6,151 nt of DNA from contig JAJAYM010000111.1 in the NCBI GenBank assembly GCA_027117675.1, forward strand, positions 1 through 6,151, written 5' to 3'. Made by a program: the position numbers and the translations under genes. Shown piece by piece: positions 5,200 through 6,151 of this stretch. Position 1 is the first letter of the stretch. The number at the start of each line of letters is the position of its first letter. Origin of the DNA: Actinomycetes bacterium (GTDB lineage: Bacteria > Actinomycetota > Actinomycetes > JAHEKZ01). The notes below the pieces were generated by a model. The model saw only the letters and a list, made by a program, of their open reading frames with translations. It had not been told where the DNA came from and did no database searches.

Positions 5200-6050
5200 G
5201 TGGCATCCCTTCGTTGCTCGGTCCCCAGCAGCTCGTCCGGAGCCTCTCGTCCGGGGGCGCGCCGCGCAGAGACGACCAGATAGGCAATCGCGCCGGCGAA
5301 CACCACGATCGACACCCATACGTTGACGCGTACACCCAGGATCTCATTGGCAGCGTCGATCCGCAGCAGCTCGATCGGCAGCCGGCCCAGCGCGTAGAGG
5401 GCGACGTAGAGAGCGAAGACGCGGCCGTGACCCAGCCGCCAACGTCGATCGACCAAGACCAAGATGCCGGCGACCGTCAGCATCCAGATCGACTCGTAGA
5501 GAAAGGTCGGATGGAAGGGGCCGACGTCCAGGTACTCAACCGGTCGGTGCTCCAGGTCAATCTCCAGACCCCACGGCAACGAGGTCGGCTTGCCGAAGAG
5601 TTCCTGATTGAGCCAGTTACCCCACCGACCCACAGCCTGCGCAACGGCGATGCCAGGAGCGATCGCGTCCCCGAATGGCGGCAACGGAATCCCGCGCCTT
5701 CGCACACCGATCCAGGCACCGACCCCCCCGAGCACGACGGCCCCCCAGATACCGAGGCCGCCCTCCCATATCCGCAAGGCGTCGACTGGGTTGCCGTCGG
5801 AACCGAAGTACGCAGCCGGCGAGCTGATGACGTGGTAGAGCCGACCACCGATGATGCCGAACGGCACTGCCCACACGGCTACATCGGCCACCACGCCGCG
5901 GTCACCACCTCGGGCCCGCCACCGCCGGTCTCCGATCCAGATGGCCAAGAAGATGCCGGCGATGATGGCCACCGCGTAGCCACGCAGTGGGAAGGAGCCG
6001 ATGTACCAGACGCCGTCAGATGGACTGGGAATAGCGAGTACCGAAGTCAT
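5196..6050 (-). CDS. lgt: Prolipoprotein diacylglyceryl transferase
   Basis: Lgt transfers diacylglycerol from phosphatidylglycerol to the lipobox cysteine of prolipoproteins in the cytoplasmic membrane, the first step of lipoprotein maturation. The 284-residue product has about seven hydrophobic segments. It contains the Lgt signature GRWGNWLNQELFG (141-153), the RIWEGGLGIWG stretch (93-103, the actinobacterial counterpart of the HGG region), HPTFLYESIW (180-189) and the conserved GRLPIELLRID (222-232). The C-terminal tail is short; many actinobacterial Lgt proteins have longer ones. The ATG at 6050 overlaps the trpA stop as ATGA, and the lgt stop overlaps the next GTG as GTGA, so all three genes look translationally coupled. 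trpA-lgt adjacency is common in Actinobacteria. Confidence 0.97.
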   Translation of the reverse strand: MTSVLAIPSPSDGVWYIGSFPLRGYAVAIIAGIFLAIWIGDRRWRARGGDRGVVADVAVWAVPFGIIGGRLYHVISSPAAYFGSDGNPVDALRIWEGGLGIWGAVVLGGVGAWIGVRRRGIPLPPFGDAIAPGIAVAQAVGRWGNWLNQELFGKPTSLPWGLEIDLEHRPVEYLDVGPFHPTFLYESIWMLTVAGILVLVDRRWRLGHGRVFALYVALYALGRLPIELLRIDAANEILGVRVNVWVSIVVFAGAIAYLVVSARRAPGREAPDELLGTEQRRDAT

Positions 6051-6151
6051 GTCACTGGTCGGGCGGCGACGCCGGCGCGCAGCTCGGCCGCAAGGGCGCG
6101 CACCCGATCAACGCCCTCCTCTGGGGTCGATGCATCCAAGAGGGCACGAAC
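6047..6151 (-). CDS. trpA: C-terminus of tryptophan synthase alpha chain (partial)
   Basis: The last 34 codons and the TGA (6049-6047) of a minus-strand gene enter from the right edge. They read VRALLDASTPEEGVDRVRA, then LAAELRAGVAARPVT. The pattern of a hydrophobic VRALLDA helix followed by a closing helix ending in RALAAELRAGV is typical of the TrpA C-terminus. Adjacency to lgt, the usual actinobacterial order trpC-trpB-trpA-lgt, supports the call. TrpA cleaves indole-3-glycerol phosphate to indole for TrpB. The stop overlaps the lgt start by four bases (ATGA). The fragment is short, so identity rests partly on context. Confidence 0.8.
   Translation of the reverse strand, partial: VRALLDASTPEEGVDRVRALAAELRAGVAARPVT

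Noticed and set aside
5200..5319. Upstream start for the VIT-family gene
   Set aside because: It would overlap lgt by 124 bp and add an Arg-rich segment. The GTG at 5199 has a ribosome binding site and a GTGA overlap with the lgt stop.

Overview
The window is high-GC DNA from an actinobacterium. Three things support this: a BldD-type developmental regulator with its c-di-GMP motif, an actinobacterial/Bacillus-type LexA box (TCGAAC-N4-GTTCGA), and a DUF222/13E12-family HNH gene, a family abundant in Actinobacteria. The tail of trpA running into lgt, with pyk nearby, also fits an actinobacterial chromosome. I cannot place genus or family from the sequence alone.

Layout, left to right. Bases 1-27 are the first nine codons of an unidentified minus-strand gene with a very strong ribosome binding site. 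Bases 28-460 are non-coding. They carry the bldD upstream region, including a near-perfect 30-bp dyad (285-314) whose two halves resemble the BldD operator, and a hairpin just before the bldD ribosome binding site. bldD (461-952, +, GTG start) is followed by a 17-bp perfect tandem duplication across its stop codon. It converges on pyk (978-2456, -), encoding pyruvate kinase. Upstream of pyk on the same strand is a decayed class I SAM-dependent methyltransferase gene (2530-3050, -), with at least three frame changes and an apparent internal deletion.

The 5' edge of that remnant lies inside a perfect LexA (SOS) box at 3043-3058. The box fills the spacer of a plausible promoter pointing right, into a complete DUF222-HNH endonuclease gene (3187-4551, +). 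This gene therefore looks DNA-damage inducible, and it may have arrived with its promoter as a unit that broke the methyltransferase gene. Its 3' end overlaps the oppositely oriented VIT1/CCC1-family metal transporter gene by 72 bp.

The right part is a tightly coupled minus-strand operon: trpA (partial, enters from the right edge), lgt and the VIT-family gene, joined by 4-base ATGA and GTGA stop/start overlaps. The operon links the last step of tryptophan synthesis, lipoprotein lipidation and a predicted Fe/Mn transporter. The coupling is positional and does not by itself imply a shared pathway.

No tRNA, rRNA, CRISPR array, IS element or novel multi-gene defence system is visible. The most interesting signals are the SOS-controlled HNH gene with the adjacent gene wreck, and the predicted BldD autoregulatory dyad.
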